This document shows positions 44,928 through 62,126 of a stretch of 64,000 nt of DNA, piece after piece; within the stretch, counting starts at the first letter, position 1, and each line of letters starts with the position of its first letter. The notes under the pieces are model-generated. The model had not been told where the DNA came from. It was given only the letters and a program-made list of their open reading frames with translations, and ran no database searches. The position numbers and the translations under genes are program-made. The stretch is from Diphasiastrum complanatum (Eukaryota; Streptophyta; Lycopodiopsida; Lycopodiales; Lycopodiaceae): positions 25,621,922 through 25,685,921 of the forward strand of contig CM055112.1 in the NCBI GenBank assembly GCA_029204225.1. The letters run 5' to 3'.

Positions 44928-45698
44928 CGCCATAAATTGTGTGCTCCCATAGATTACATTCCGGCAATTGGAAAGTGCATATAGTTTTTACCATAAATTT
45001 GTTGCTCCCACAGATTTCACTCTGGGAGGTAGTTCATTAAAAAGCTAAAATTGAGATTACTCTTGGTAAAACGGCCTCAGTGCTCGAGAAAATCGGCAAA
45101 GTAAAAGACTTGAAACCGGAAAGTTTTTTGAAAAATCGATATCATAAAATATTTGACGGTTTTTAATACAAGCATAACATTTTTATTATGAGTAAAAGTC
45201 TTCAAAAGACAGAGAAGTTTTTTAAAATGCACGTTTTTTTAGAATACCTCCAAAGAGGTTTCCGAGCATTGAACGGCTTGATCTACTTTTTATAACTAAG
45301 GCCTAGGCTTAAACTTCATGTGTATTCAATGCTACAAAGTGATGTTTTCCATGATGTTCGTGTCCTTTAAACATATTTCCTAAGTTTTCAAGGAGATCTA
45401 GATCTCCTTACATATTTAAGTTTGCCTTTGGGCGTTCAATTTTTTTATATTTAATCATGTACTTCTTGATCGGATTTTCCCATATTTCTTTCAATAAATT
45501 AATACTTGTTATCAAGCATAAAGGTCTAAAAAATCACTAATAAAAAGTTTACCCTCAACTTGTACATATCATGGTTCGAGTCCCAGAATCCAGAACGTCC
45601 CGCTCACTCACCGTCGTAGATTCTTACGTTGCAGTGTAGGAAAGACAAGACCCACACACAAAGTTATCTAAAGCCACCTTCAGTTTGTTATGAATATT
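44928..45698. other. upstream region of the CASP-like gene
   Basis: No coding sequence or transposon recognised. A TATA-like TTTTTTTATATTT lies at about 45443, probably too far from the start codon to be assigned with confidence. Confidence 0.4.
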
Positions 45699-45721
45699 GA
45701 GAGAGAGAGAGAGAGAGAGAT
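45699..45721 (+). repeat. (GA)11 tract, probable 5' leader of the CASP-like gene
   Basis: Short GA run about 200 bp before the start codon. GA/CT runs are common in plant 5' untranslated regions and core promoters; the role here is inferred from position only. Confidence 0.6.
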
Positions 45722-45918
45722 ACTTGCGAAATGGGCAATTGATGTATCTTTGCGTCTGGATTCAGCCAACCTTTAACTCATTATAGTGTTTCCATATGAA
45801 GAATCACACTTACGACTTGGGAAAGGGAGAAGGAGAGGAGAATTCACTTCCGTTTCTGAATTCCTCAATTGTTGTCGAGAGCAATTATTGATTGGTGGTC
45901 AAGTGCTGAAGAAAGAAC

Positions 45919-48900
45919 ATGGGTTCGGATGTGATTGCAGAAAATTCTCAAGAGGGAGCTGTCCAATCTGGTTCGTCTGATCAGCAAACTGGGAACAATA
46001 GCTATCAATTAAGTGTGGCCATCGTTCATCCAACCAAGGATCACACTAGATTTGATGTACCAGCTATGTACGGGCAACCGAGTTTCGCTACAACTCCACT
46101 TACCGAATTAGCTCCGCGCGTTGCTGCTATCTTGTACTCATTTATCGCTTTTGTAGTGATGGCAGCAGCTCCTCAGATCGATCTTAAGTCTTCCAATTAT
46201 GAGGCTTTCAAGTGAGAAAATGTGTGCATAAATGGTTTAATCTCTTTTCTTTTACTCCCACTTAGTCCGTATGCAAAGGAGTTAAGAATTCGTATGCATC
46301 CTGTGCAGGCCGATGAAGCACCTTATATAAGGAGTACGATGTATTTTCTTTTTTGTTTTGCTCTATTTCTTGCTACTTATAAAAGGCCGAGTGCAGAATC
46401 TATATTAATGAACCAAATTGCACATAAATTTTTACCAGTTAGTGTACAAAACGAGTGAATGGCAAATCCATCTACGAATAACACTGCTGTTGAAATAAAC
46501 CTTAATTGAGTTTCGAACACCATATCCAAGCATCCCCTTGCTAGCTAATCAGGATGTCCTATGCTTACCTGTAAGAATTTTCTGTCATTTAATTTAGTAT
46601 CAGAGGCTTTTCTAAATGTGTATGTAGCAAATGGGAAACCGTAGTATCATGAAGTACTGTATTCTTCTGTTTTTGCAGTGAGCAAGTTATTGTCATACAT
46701 CTAGGAATTCCACCTCTTTACTTTTCGTGTGATCAACTTTAAATATGAAAGAGACAAAAGTTTATATTATATTTGACTAGCCTCTGCTTTTAAGCTCATT
46801 CGAAATGTTATTTTTTCTTTTTTCTTTCCTGGAAGTAACGCTCCGGCTGAAAGCGTTCTACATCGTCACTTGTACTGCAGCTATGTATTGGCTATGAACA
46901 TCATAACATTTGTGTATTCCATTTTACAAGTTGCCCATTGGGCATACAAGTTCAAATACGATGAGACTGTTCTTCCTAAACTGGTCGAAGTTTTCATCAC
47001 TTTTGCTTGCGATCAGGTGAAGCTCTTGCCCCATGTTTTCATATGACCTTTCATGGTAATATATTCTTCATGTTGATGAATTTTGCAAAAGTCATTTTCG
47101 CTAAGTTTAGATAGTGTGGCAAGGGAAATTTCGTTGCTATGTATCAGACTGACATCATTTCAAGCTGCATGTCATATTGAGTTTGTTTAGGGTAATCATG
47201 GAAGATGTCCAGTTTCAACTTTCAATGAAGTTAATATGATGGAAAGTTTAATTACCTTGAATTCGGAGCTTGCATTGAACTTCAGTCTGTACACAAAGTA
47301 TAATGTTCATATGTATAAAACAGCCTCTTAACCCAAATGTCATATACTTCGCCACCTTATATTATATTTAGTTTGAGCTCTAGTGTTCCAATCATAAGAA
47401 GCAAACTTTCATCAAATTGATTCATCTTATAGCTTTACAAAGAAAATATGTACATAATCAACGCATATTACAGATTATGGAGGATTTGGACCGATTTTGT
47501 TAACAAGATTAAGAAGCTGAGAAACCCCAAACCCTTAAAATCAAATATTGTGACGGGGTCAAATTCCTCATTTAGGGCTTTACCAAGATTTTTTTCTTTT
47601 ACATTGTAGATTTCAGTTACTCATCATGTCCTAGAAACAGGCTGCTAATGAGTTTATTTCCAGATTTCAGTTTGGATACTGGAAAGTTAGGCCGATTAAA
47701 ATTCATCTATTAGCTAGGATTTGTTAACACATATACATTTGGTTGTTATCTTAAACTTGCCTTATTCATTATTCGTTTTTTTGTCGTGTTTTTTAGTTAC
47801 TTCATTAACAATTTCATCATATACATCACCATAAGAGAGGTTTTATTCATTTCATTAATTGATTTTTATTAGTTGCATTGGCTTGCACAATGTGGAAACA
47901 ATTTGAGGACAAAGATTAATTTGGTCCATTTTGGCAATAGTATGATGCTACTTTAAGTGGCTCTTCAAAATTGGACCCCTATCACTTGTTTCTTTGGAGA
48001 TGCTTTTATATCATATCATTGAGATTTTTATATGATTTGGGTTTTTTTAAACCCAAAACTCTATTGTATATATACTTAGATTTACTTTCATGTCCATTTT
48101 GTCAAATTCATCATACATTGTGATCTTTGTACAAAACCATAGCCTATGTCACACTTCAACAACTACATCCTACAACTGTGGACCAAAAATTCAATTGATT
48201 TTGCTGGTTACAACCTTATTAAGTATACATCACTTTTTAACATAATGACACTTTATTTTCCCTTCTCAGTTGGGCTCACTATTTTCTATAGTCATTAGTA
48301 CGACATTTCCACTTATTGTCCATGGTTCGATTCTGATCCATGTTCCTTAATTTGCACTTGTTGAAATATGAAGACTAGTAGCTGTATATTTCATTGTAGT
48401 ATGTCTCTAAATAACCGAAATCCATATGAGACCATTATTGTAGGGCAATGAGTTGAAATTGAGAGATGATTAAAACGCTACATAACATTCCATAGAAACG
48501 CTACATAACATTCCATAGATCTAGCTCCTTTTTCTTATTACTGCTTTTCAACCTCATGAAAAACATTAGGTTCTATCTAATGAGCATTTCTCTAGTACAT
48601 CTTTCTTCTATGTTTATTGTTGTTGATTTATCCTACAGCCTTTGTTATAGATGTCTCGAAAGTTCCATATTTGTGCCATTCACACCACTATTTCTTCCTT
48701 CAGTGTGTGACTATTTGTTATCATCTTTAGTTGCTCGTTATTTCATTATCAATGCTATCATTGTCAACTATTTTTTCCATGTTGACAAAGAGCTTACTGG
48801 AAGAAATTCTTCTTTGGATAAAGGAGCTTAGTCATGAAGCTGATTTAACCTATTACTTTCTCAATGCTTTAGTTATAATACTTTTGAGATATTTAACACT

Positions 48901-49576
48901 TTTTTTCCATTGGTGGCGATGTTATGGATCCTTTTGTGCCTTTGTTATGAAGTGTTCAACACTCTAAGTGATCTCAAAACATGCTCAGTCTACGCACCTA
49001 GCTTGGAGTTTATTTATTATTTCAGACAAAACATGCACTATTTGACCTACCTCAATTTTCATGGTGAGAGACAAAAAATACTACATCGACTTTATATTTC
49101 AAAATTCTTGGTGCTTGGTTGCACTTGGTTTTTGACATGTAGATACAAAGTAAAAGATTGAACATGGCATGCTACAAACACAATCACAAACACCATCACA
49201 TTAACAATTGTTGGTCTAAGTACAACAATATATAACAATGAGAATCTAGTATATGGCACAATTGCATTGTTTGTATTTGCTACTTGTAGTAAAGCTTTTT
49301 CAAATGATTTAAAAAATGAGAGATTTTCTACTCCTAGTCTAAAATTACTTATCCTTGCCTTATTTACCCATCTTTGTTGTATAGGTTCTGGCATACTTGT
49401 TGATGTCTGCTAGTTCTTCAGGAGCAACATCAGCTCTATTATCAAAAAATGCATGCATAGGATCGGAAAAATTTTGCGTGCAAATAAAAGCTTCTGTCAG
49501 CATGAGCTTCTTGGCCTTTTTTAGCATTGCTGCTTCAAGTCTTTTATCAGGATATCAAGTACTTGTATCATTATAG
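45919..49576 (+). CDS. CASP-like membrane protein (CASPL4-type), three exons
   Basis: Exons 45919-46211, 46836-47016 and 49385-49576; introns start GTGAGA and GTGAAG and end TTCCTGGAAG and TTGTATAG. Phases agree (2, then 0) and the joined frame gives 221 residues and a TAG stop. Four membrane spans: about 67-85, 113-135, 148-172 and 194-216. The family's conserved Arg at the start of TM1 (R67, APRVAAILYS) and Asp in TM3 (D157, ACDQVLAYLLMSASSS) are present, as is the final SFLAF...SGYQ block. An extracellular loop carries C182 and C189. The hydrophilic N-terminus (about 66 residues) is rich in Ser/Gln. CASP-family proteins form plasma-membrane scaffolds; founding members place lignin in the Casparian strip, but most CASPL functions are unknown. 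The 2368-bp second intron and exon 3 make it easy to miss. The start is the first in-frame Met after the GA leader. Confidence 0.88.
48473..48518. repeat. 23-bp tandem duplication in intron 2
   Basis: AAACGCTACATAACATTCCATAG twice in direct succession, perfect. Otherwise intron 2 of the CASP-like gene (47017-49384) is AT-rich with no recognised insertion. Confidence 0.9.
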
Positions 49577-54425
<4,849 letters not shown>

Positions 54426-54437
54426 TGGTATCAGAGC
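54426..54437 (+). other. primer binding site of copia E
   Basis: TGGTATCAGAGC immediately after the 5' LTR end CACA. Confidence 0.92.
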
Positions 54438-55232
54438 CAAGTACAAGAGCATAAGCCATTGATCTAATGCAAATCCATTTTTAGCAAGTTTCGGTGCTAA
54501 AAACTAGTATTGAGAGGGCAAGCTAGAATCTTGATTTTGGTGAGGAGATTTGATCCCAAACTTGGTAGGGGTCCAAATCCGTACTGTCCACATGTGTGGT
54601 CACCTCTGAACCTGCATTTAATGCATGGTATTCATTTGATCCAAAAAAAATCAATTTGTGAGCTGTTGGTGTAATTTTTGGTGGAGATCCTAGGATAATC
54701 TACCAAGATCATTTGCCATTGATTAGATTTGAATTTGTTTCATGGAATCTAATTAATCTAGGCTGAGTTCAAGTCCTATTAAGGTTAAAAACAGGTCTTG
54801 AAAGTACACCAAGAAGGAAGAAAGAGATTAAGTCATTTTTTTGTCCAAAAATAGCCAAAATTGGCAAGATTTGATTGTAAGTAGATTTCACATCATCTTA
54901 TCTTCATTCCAACTTTGTGAGGGAGTGCTAGAACTGAGATTATAAGTCCATTTGTTGGATTAGAAATCTAATTTGAGTGAAAAACTACAAGAGAGAGAGA
55001 CCTTAGTGAGTTTCTAGAGACAATCAAATCCATTTCTTGGCAAGATTTGTTTGAAAGTAGTTTTTATTTCATCTTATCTTCATTCCAGCTTTGTGAGGGA
55101 GTGATAGAACTGTGATTATAAGTCCATTTGTTGGATTAGAAATCAAATTTGAGTGAAACACTGCAAGTGTGAGACCTTTGTGAGTTTCAAGTCAATCAAA
55201 TCTATTTCTTGTTTGTAGAAGTCACTAGTAAG

Positions 55233-56062
55233 ATGGGATCTGCTGGAGCATACCTTCCAAAAGCTAGTGAGAGATTGAATTCTACAAATTATGCTATTTG
55301 AAAGGTTAGGATGGGTCACTCTTGGTGCTCCAAGACCTTCATGAGTTCTTTATTGAAGATGAAGATGAACCTCTAGGTGCACAGGAGTTAGCTAGATACA
55401 AGAAGAGATCTAGGCTTGCACTTCATTATGTGAAGATGAATGTGAGCAATGATTTGTTGAGAGAAGTATCAGCATGTACTGGTGCTAAATAGGCTTGGGA
55501 GTCTTTAAAATCAATATATGAATCTAGTAACACTTCAATAGTACTCATGCTCAGAAATCAGATTTTGCAAAGCATGAAGAGAAGTGAGGAGAGTGCACAT
55601 GATTATGTACTCAGAATCAAGTCTCTAAATAGGGAGTTGGCTTCCATTGGAGAGAAGATTCATGATGGAGAGCTTGTACAAATTGTTCTTAATGGTCTAG
55701 GAGATGACTTTGCAAATTTGGTCCAAAGTTTTGCCATCCAAGACACTTTGCCAACTATAGAAAAACTTCACAGTGTATTAGTGGCTGAAGAGTGTAGGAT
55801 GCTCCATGCAAAATCTAGGATGAGTTCCTTGTCTTTGCAGGATGGTGATGAGAAAGCCAATTTATCATTCAAGGGCAAAAAGAAGACCAATGGAAAGAAG
55901 AAGCATCCAAAGGAGGCCAAAGAAGAGGATGATGCATCAAGCTCAAAGGACAAGTCAAAGCAAAAATGCCTCTTTTGTGGAAAGAAGGGGCATTATGCAT
56001 CTGAATACTACAAGAGGCTAAGAGCACAAAAAAGGAAACCTTGCAAAGGAGGAGGAGGAAGA
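55233..56062 (+). pseudogene. copia E gag
   Basis: Starts MGSAGAYLPKASERLNSTNYAI, then TGA where Trp is expected, followed by frameshifts. From 55547 it is open for 172 codons (LRNQILQSMKRSEESAHDYV, ELVQIVLNGLGDDFANLVQS). The knuckle reads CLFCGKKGHYASEYY: the fourth ligand Cys is Tyr. The gag start is separated from the LTR by an ~800-nt leader that contains an imperfect duplication (about 54870-55010 and 55045-55180). Confidence 0.85.
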
Positions 56063-56123
56063 TGAAGTAGATATATTCTTGATGGCATCTACATCCTCAC
56101 CAAAAGCAATAGCAATTCAAGAG

Positions 56124-56523
56124 ACAATTGGTGGATCGACAGTGGGGCTAGCTCCCACATGTCTTGTGAAAAGGACTTTTTCTCAACCTTACACTCTTTC
56201 AATGATGCTAAACAGTTTGTCTTTACTGCAAATGATGAAGAGTGTGGGATAGATGGTGTTGGCACCATCTCGTTGTATCTAGAATCCTCAAAATGCATGG
56301 ATCTAGAAAATGTCCTTTATGTACCATCAATCACCAAGAATATGCTTAGTATTGGTCTACTCTTAGAAAGTGGTTTGGATGTCCACTTTAAGCATGGTAT
56401 TTGCTTCATCTTGAAGAATGATGTTTGCAGGAGATCACTCAAGAGGAGATCTTGGCAAAGTGTGATCTTGCTTGCATTGAGTAGGAGCATCAAAAGGAGG
56501 AAGATCTTGAGGATCAGCCTCAA
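56124..56523 (+). pseudogene. copia E protease
   Basis: WWIDSGASSHMSCEKDFF then the usual FTANDEECGIDGVGTI, DLENVLYVPSITKNMLS and LDVHF segments. After FILKND (about 56420) homology ends, so the pre-integrase zinc segment and integrase core are missing. Confidence 0.82.
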
Positions 56524-56526
56524 AGC

Positions 56527-57294
56527 TTGAGAGTTCCAAGGGAGTCCTCAATGACAATGGCTGAGTCATCAAATTGCATGCAAATTGTCCATTCAAGTGT
56601 GCATCTTGCAAGGGTGGTGAGCATTGGAGAGTCTAGTGTCTTTGAGTACTTGTTAGATAGTATTAGTAGACATGGAGTGACTTGTTGCTTATCTTTAAGA
56701 TCTATGGTGTTTAGTACTCTCTATGACAAGACAATGAAATTAGATACTTTCAAATCTCCATTTGTTGTTGATAAAGCAATTTCATTGGATAACTATTTTT
56801 GTAATAGTTTGAATAGTGTCATAAAAGATGAACCATCATTTGTATTGGAAATCTTTGGGTCCACATGCTTTGAGCATGATCATTCCAATGTAAGAACCAA
56901 AGATTATCCTATTTCAATGATAGGAATAATGGTAGTGTTTTGCTCTTCAAGTAGAGATTGTAGAATCTACTTGTTTTCCATCAAAGAAGTTGTCAATGGT
57001 GGACATGTGATCTTTCAAAAGTGGAAGATTAGTAAACTTGAAGAAGCACCTATGGATCAACAACTTATTCAATTCATTGATGGTTTGGAGTCAAGTCAAG
57101 TGGAGGAGCAAGCTCAAGACCCAAGGACTCCAAGAAGAACCTTGAGTATCAAGATGGAGCCATCAAGGCTCAATCATATGGATCAAGCAAGGAAAGTTGT
57201 CTTTGGCAACATTATTTATGCACTTAAAATTTTAATTGATGTATCTTCAAGTGCACAAAATGCCTTGGAATCCATGGCTTGGCATGATGTATAG
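56527..57294 (+). pseudogene. copia E integrase C-terminal-like diverged frame
   Basis: 255 codons without a stop. Recognisable in order: KAISLDNYFCNSLNSVI (for the NYLCNR..S region), FVLEIFGSTCF (for LRVFGC.CF), SRDCRIYLFSIKEVVNGGHV (for KAYR.Y..S.K.V...RDV), PRTPRRT...EPSRLNH (for the linker PRRT...PSRLTY). Similarity is much weaker than between other copies in the window, yet the frame is intact. The integrase catalytic residues are not present. It may be a fast-evolving remnant; whether it is translated is unknown. Confidence 0.5.
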
Positions 57295-57502
57295 TTTTTG
57301 AAATGTGCTACATGTATATAGACACATTTATGGAACATCTTGTAAGGGATCCTCTAAGAGGTGATGAAAGAACCTTCATGGACATCATTCTCTATTGGAG
57401 TCTCAAAAGTTCCTTGTTTGTAGCTGGATTTTTTAGACACTTCTAAAATCTCTCATTCATCTATCAAGTTTGTAAATAGATCAAGCTAAATTTGAGGAGG
57501 AG

Positions 57503-58199
57503 TGTGAAGAATTGCCAAAAATTGGCAAATCTAGCTTGATCAAAGACCATGTAGAACATTGTAAATATTGTGTATAATTGGGTTCCACACATGTAAGGAC
57601 AAGATGCCACGTGGAAACCCACTCGTAATGTAGGTTAGGTCAAGTCAAAAGAGTTGGTCATGTCTATTTGGTGGTCATCGCTACTTTATAGGACCTACAC
57701 CTAAGTTTAAGGTGAAAATTTGACCAACTAGCTACCTACCAAGCATAACTCTAGGTTCTAGTCTAGGGTTTCATTTTAGGTCAAGGAGAGTGAGTTAACT
57801 TCCTTATTACATGCTGGAAATCCACCTAACTTCAAGAAGGAAGTCGAATTTGCTATGTATTCCCTCTCTCCATAGTGAGAAGATAGAAAATTTTTGGAGC
57901 TCATTGGCAATCTCAAGCTAGTTCACTATGTACATTGAGTTTTTGTGATCCAAATGAAACCAAATCAATTTCTACTTGTTTCTCAAGTTGAAGGCCGTAC
58001 TACAGCCTGTAGTACACACTGTGGGCTCAGATTTTAATGTTGATCAATGCTTTTGATTGTTAATGCTTGTTGTTTGTCAAATTGCCAATCTAGATCAACT
58101 TTTTTGTGTCTAGTTTTTTGATAGATTGTTAAGAAAGCATCCAATCACTCTTGTGGATCTTTTGTAGATCCATTTATGGTCCTAAAGTATAGTACTTTC

Positions 58200-58200
<1 letters not shown>
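57503..58200 (+). repeat. 3' LTR of copia E
   Basis: 698 bp, TGTGAAGAATTGCC to AGTACTTTCA. The final CA-CA is imperfect where it meets the GA array (TTTCA-TGAGAGAG). It lacks the 521-bp insertion. Confidence 0.9.

Positions 58201-58201
<1 letters not shown>

Positions 58202-58286
<85 letters not shown>
58202..58286. repeat. (GA)n microsatellite, right part
   Basis: About 85 bp of GA directly after the 3' LTR of E; the counterpart of 53046-53203. Confidence 0.95.
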
Positions 58287-58288
<2 letters not shown>

Positions 58289-59277
58289 ATGGGCCTTACT
58301 CATTGCTCAATGGGGCCTCTAGAAGTCCTTAATAGAGAGGAGCTATCGGTGCTAGTATCCTACAAGATCCAAGAGGAGTGGAAGTGGCTAACATGCAAGA
58401 TTTTATTGGTGAAAAATTTCCCAAGCAACATGGAAAAGTTCAAAGCTCTTATTTTAGAATTGCACATGACAATGCGAAAGAAGAAGATTATATCTTCTAT
58501 AACTAGTGATATATGGTGGCAATGTAAAATATCCCATTATCCTAAACCCTAAAATACCCCCTTATGTGGTTGTGCATTTGTACATTAGAAACAAAGTAGT
58601 CATTTGAATGCTCATTGACTTGTCAATATGTCTACTAGTTGTCTATTTGGTGAGGGCAGTCTTGTGGTGGCAGTAAGATTTTCTTAGGTTGAGTCTTAGT
58701 CGCTCATGTATGTCAGCTTTATAGGTTTGTGCTTGTAAGTGTCTGATAGCATGTTAGCCTAGCTAGATGGAGGATGTAAGTCTCATGGTGGCAGTGGGAT
58801 TTTCTTAGTTTGAGCCATGTCGCTCATGTGGTCCACTTGTGTTTCAAGTTGGATGGAGACAAGTCAGTTGGTCGAGAGTACGATAGACTCTCTGTGCGAG
58901 CATTGTGTTTTGCATGACACTTTGTGAGTCAAACCTAGTGGTTTGTTGGTGTGCTTGAGTGTGAGTCAAGTACAGTGAAGCTGGGATATGCATAATATCT
59001 TTTGGACACTCTAGACGTGTCATGTACTTTTAGTACATCCATGCTTATCAATGTATCAGAATATCCATTGTAAGCTTTGTAGGCCCAAAAGGAGCTATTA
59101 GCCTTAAGAACAAGGCGGTTCCCTCTTTGGGTACCTTCAAAGTACGTAATAAGGATAATAGGCCACTAAGGGCCCAATGTAGGCTAAATAATGCTTAACA
59201 AGGGTTAACTATCCTTGAAGATAGTTATATTTAGTTAAGTAAGAGCATTGTCTATAACTAGACAAGAGACATCATTT
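58287..59277. other. intergenic, with an imperfect ~45-bp repeat pair
   Basis: GTGGTGGCAGTAAGATTTTCTTAG...GTCGCTCATGTA at 58672-58711 and a similar block at 58782-58820. An 87-codon frame at 58289-58552 has no recognised motif. Confidence 0.4.
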
Positions 59278-60144
59278 TGTGAATTTTTTGGCTCATTTGC
59301 AAGTGAGAGCTTCTAGATTCCAACCTGAAAATCAAGTACACATTGATAGAACCTCAAAACAATCAAAACAAAAGTAGACAAATGGAGACAATCACTCAAA
59401 ATTGCTTCCAAAACCAAGATTGGTGTCTCACATTGATTATGGCCAATTGTGGCTCTATATATACAATAAGTGGGAGCTTGTGGTACTGATCATCCCTCTG
59501 ATCCCACATGTGTGAAGGTGCTTTGTCATATGATGATTCATCATGCAAAACTGACACTTGGACAAAACCTTCTATTTTGAGCACTTTTGGTCCATTTTCC
59601 TTCTTTATGGAGATCTACATGAAAATCTTCTAGAAGTCAAAATTTGCCTACTTCAGCTTATTCCACACATATGAGCTGTCCTCTACACATGGGATATGAC
59701 ACCTAACCAAAAGATGTGGCTCATGCAATCAATAGATTGATGACATGTGTCATATGTCTAGAAAACTAGTTTTTGGCCATTTTAGCCACTAGAACTTGAA
59801 TTACATCATATGTACAACATATATGATTATGGTACATGACAGGTACACTAGTTTCACACGTGGGAACAGGCTCCACACATGTGTGTTTATCTATATACAA
59901 GATTTTTGGCCTCTACCAAGCTTATTTTTGCATTTTTCACACTATCCACATGAGTCAATGCTCCATTTACATTGCTTGTACTCTTTCTTTTATTGATAAT
60001 GTGATTCCATTGAGATCTCCATGTTTCTAGCTTTCTATTGATATGCTATCATGATTGTCTTGTACTTTTCTTGCTTCTAGCTTTACTTCATTGTTATTGT
60101 TATTTGCTTGGGATTTGACACATGACATTTCTTGGTATCAAAGC
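59278..60144 (+). repeat. probable copia LTR with altered primer binding site
   Basis: TGGTATCAAAGC at 60133-60144 is the usual primer binding site with one change (G to A). The LTR end would be near 60127 (GACACATGACA). TGTGAATTTTTTGG at 59278 is a possible start. CACACGTGGG occurs at 59854. No matching LTR was found in the window. Confidence 0.4.
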
Positions 60145-61432
60145 ATAGATCCATGATTCATGATGATTCTATGAGAATTTTATTAGATTTGATGAGTTTA
60201 TTGTTTTTATAGTTTTTTTTGGGCTAATTTTTAACTTTGAGTTTTTCAATTCTATTCAGACAAATTTTTAGCATTCAATTTCGTTTTCATTATTAATTTG
60301 ATTCAATAGCTTTGTAGACTTTTTTTCAGCTTTAATTTGCACCAATTTTCAAGCCATTTGGATAAGAGATGCAAAAGTTGTGGCAATTTTTCCAAACGTT
60401 GTCAAAATAGGTGACTAGAATTTTGCTTTCACTTTGTTTGAATTTTTCAGATCTGATTTGAGTTTTTATTTTTCAAGTTTCTATCCATAGAATTTTAGAG
60501 CATTGTCTTAGCTTTGATCTGATCCATATGGCAGGTCATTTGGACTAGTATCCAAAAAGTTGTGACAATTCTTGATTCCTAGCTCTAGTTTTGTTAGTTT
60601 TCTTTTTTCAAAATTTTCAATCATGTTCTGCTGTTAATTTGACCTATCAAATCACATTCAATCATTGATTTGATACTATAGCCTGATAGAGCTTGTTGTT
60701 ATATTTTTAGAGGTACTAAGTTTGCTTGATTTGGATCAATATTGAGAAAGTTATGATCAAATTAGTGGAGATGGGTTAGAATTGCCATTTTGAAAAATTT
60801 TTGTTTCCAAGTGAGAGAGAAGTAATTCAATCTTTCAATTTTGAAGTTTTGTCTCTGTTGTAAATTTTTTTCACATTTTTTATTTTGAAGCTTTGCAGGT
60901 TCAAATTTAAAAAACAAAAACACGGACCTAACCTTACACACCTACAGCCCTAACCTAGGCTCAGTAGACCCTAACCCTAATACCCTAACCTAAACCTACT
61001 CTACTCTCCGAGATCTTTGACTTTTGACAAACCAAGCTCCAAATTCAGTTTACTCTTTTTTTAGGAATATTATCCATCGTTTCCGAATGCTTTGGTTCTC
61101 CACGGTCTTTGCAATCCATAACAGATTGATGTTCAGGATCATTCGCCCTTTCCAAGTCAGATTGGTGACTCTCTTTGTACGAGCTTGAATTATCAAAATC
61201 ATCTAGAACCTCATCAGACAATGTGATGTCAATAAGCGGATTATAATATCAATAATATCGCGGATTTACATCAAGAACAGATTCTTTTATTATTAGTTGA
61301 ACAAGCTATTGTGAGAGCCGCAACAGAGTGCTCAGTAGCTTGTTGAACATTCCATTATTTCTAGTGCTCTTCATTCCCGTTGATCTTCGTCCTTCACTCT
61401 TAGCGACTCCTCCATGGCAGACAAATTATCTG
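60145..61432. other. T-rich leader-like region with telomere-like motif
   Basis: No gene recognised. 60968-60996 reads ACCCTAACCCTAA then TACCCTAACCTAAACC, a short degenerate run of the plant telomere unit CCCTAAA. Confidence 0.45.
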
Positions 61433-61483
61433 AAATCTCAGCTGTTGGTTGAGAATTAAAATCTCAGCTGTTGGTTGAGAATT
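61433..61483. repeat. 26-bp tandem duplication
   Basis: AAATCTCAGCTGTTGGTTGA plus GAATT twice, one base apart. Confidence 0.88.
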
Positions 61484-61671
61484 GTGTGCCTTCTCCCACT
61501 CGGCTCGGTCCAGTTTGGACATCTCTCTCCTTCACGCATTTCCTCGGTCGAGAGCTCATCACCTAGTGAATGCTTGGAGAGATAAAAACAGTTGGAAGAA
61601 ATTTTTCTTTGGTGTATTTTGCAGGTTTGGAGCTCAGAATCATCAGTGAGGAACAAAGACACAGTCCCGAA

Positions 61672-61863
61672 GGCATCAGAAAGGCCAAAACAACATCAAA
61701 CAAGTTGAAAATCTGTTGAGTGGGAAGATTTTTACAATACTTCCTAGCTGTTGTGAAAAGTACAATCTCGGAGGCATCCAAAAGGCCAGGGCAACATCAG
61801 ACAAATTGAAAATCTGTTGAGTGAGGGGGATTCTTACAATACTTCTTAGTTGTTGTGGAAAGT
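61672..61863. repeat. ~101-bp tandem duplication, imperfect
   Basis: Units at 61672-61761 and 61773-61863: GGCATC..AAAGGCCA...CAACATCA.ACAA.TTGAAAATCTGTTGAGTG and ACAATACTTC.TAG.TGTTGTG. Non-coding; it may belong to an LTR leader. Confidence 0.85.
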
Positions 61864-62126
61864 GCTATTTGTGTGAGAGGTTTACCAAGAAATCTCTCAT
61901 TTGTCTGTTTGGAGTACCACAAATCACACTAGATAGTGTCTAGTACTATCATTCAGAGTTAGGAAGCTTCATACTCTTCACATTACTGATCTCTGTCTTT
62001 TGAACGATCACACATTTCGAAATCTTTCCAAAGAGGAGGAAGCGTAGCCATCGCGCCGAAGTGGAGAATCTAGAATATTCTCTCTGAAAGTTCTTATATT
62101 CTCTCTACTTTTCGTCTTGTCCATAC

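Noticed and set aside
48556-49161. Open frames inside intron 2 of the CASP-like gene
   Set aside because: Short, overlapping, low-complexity hydrophobic frames; no domain, and exon 3 lies beyond them in phase with exon 2.
58289-58552. 87-codon frame right of the GA array
   Set aside because: No recognised motif and no upstream context; left as unassigned intergenic sequence.
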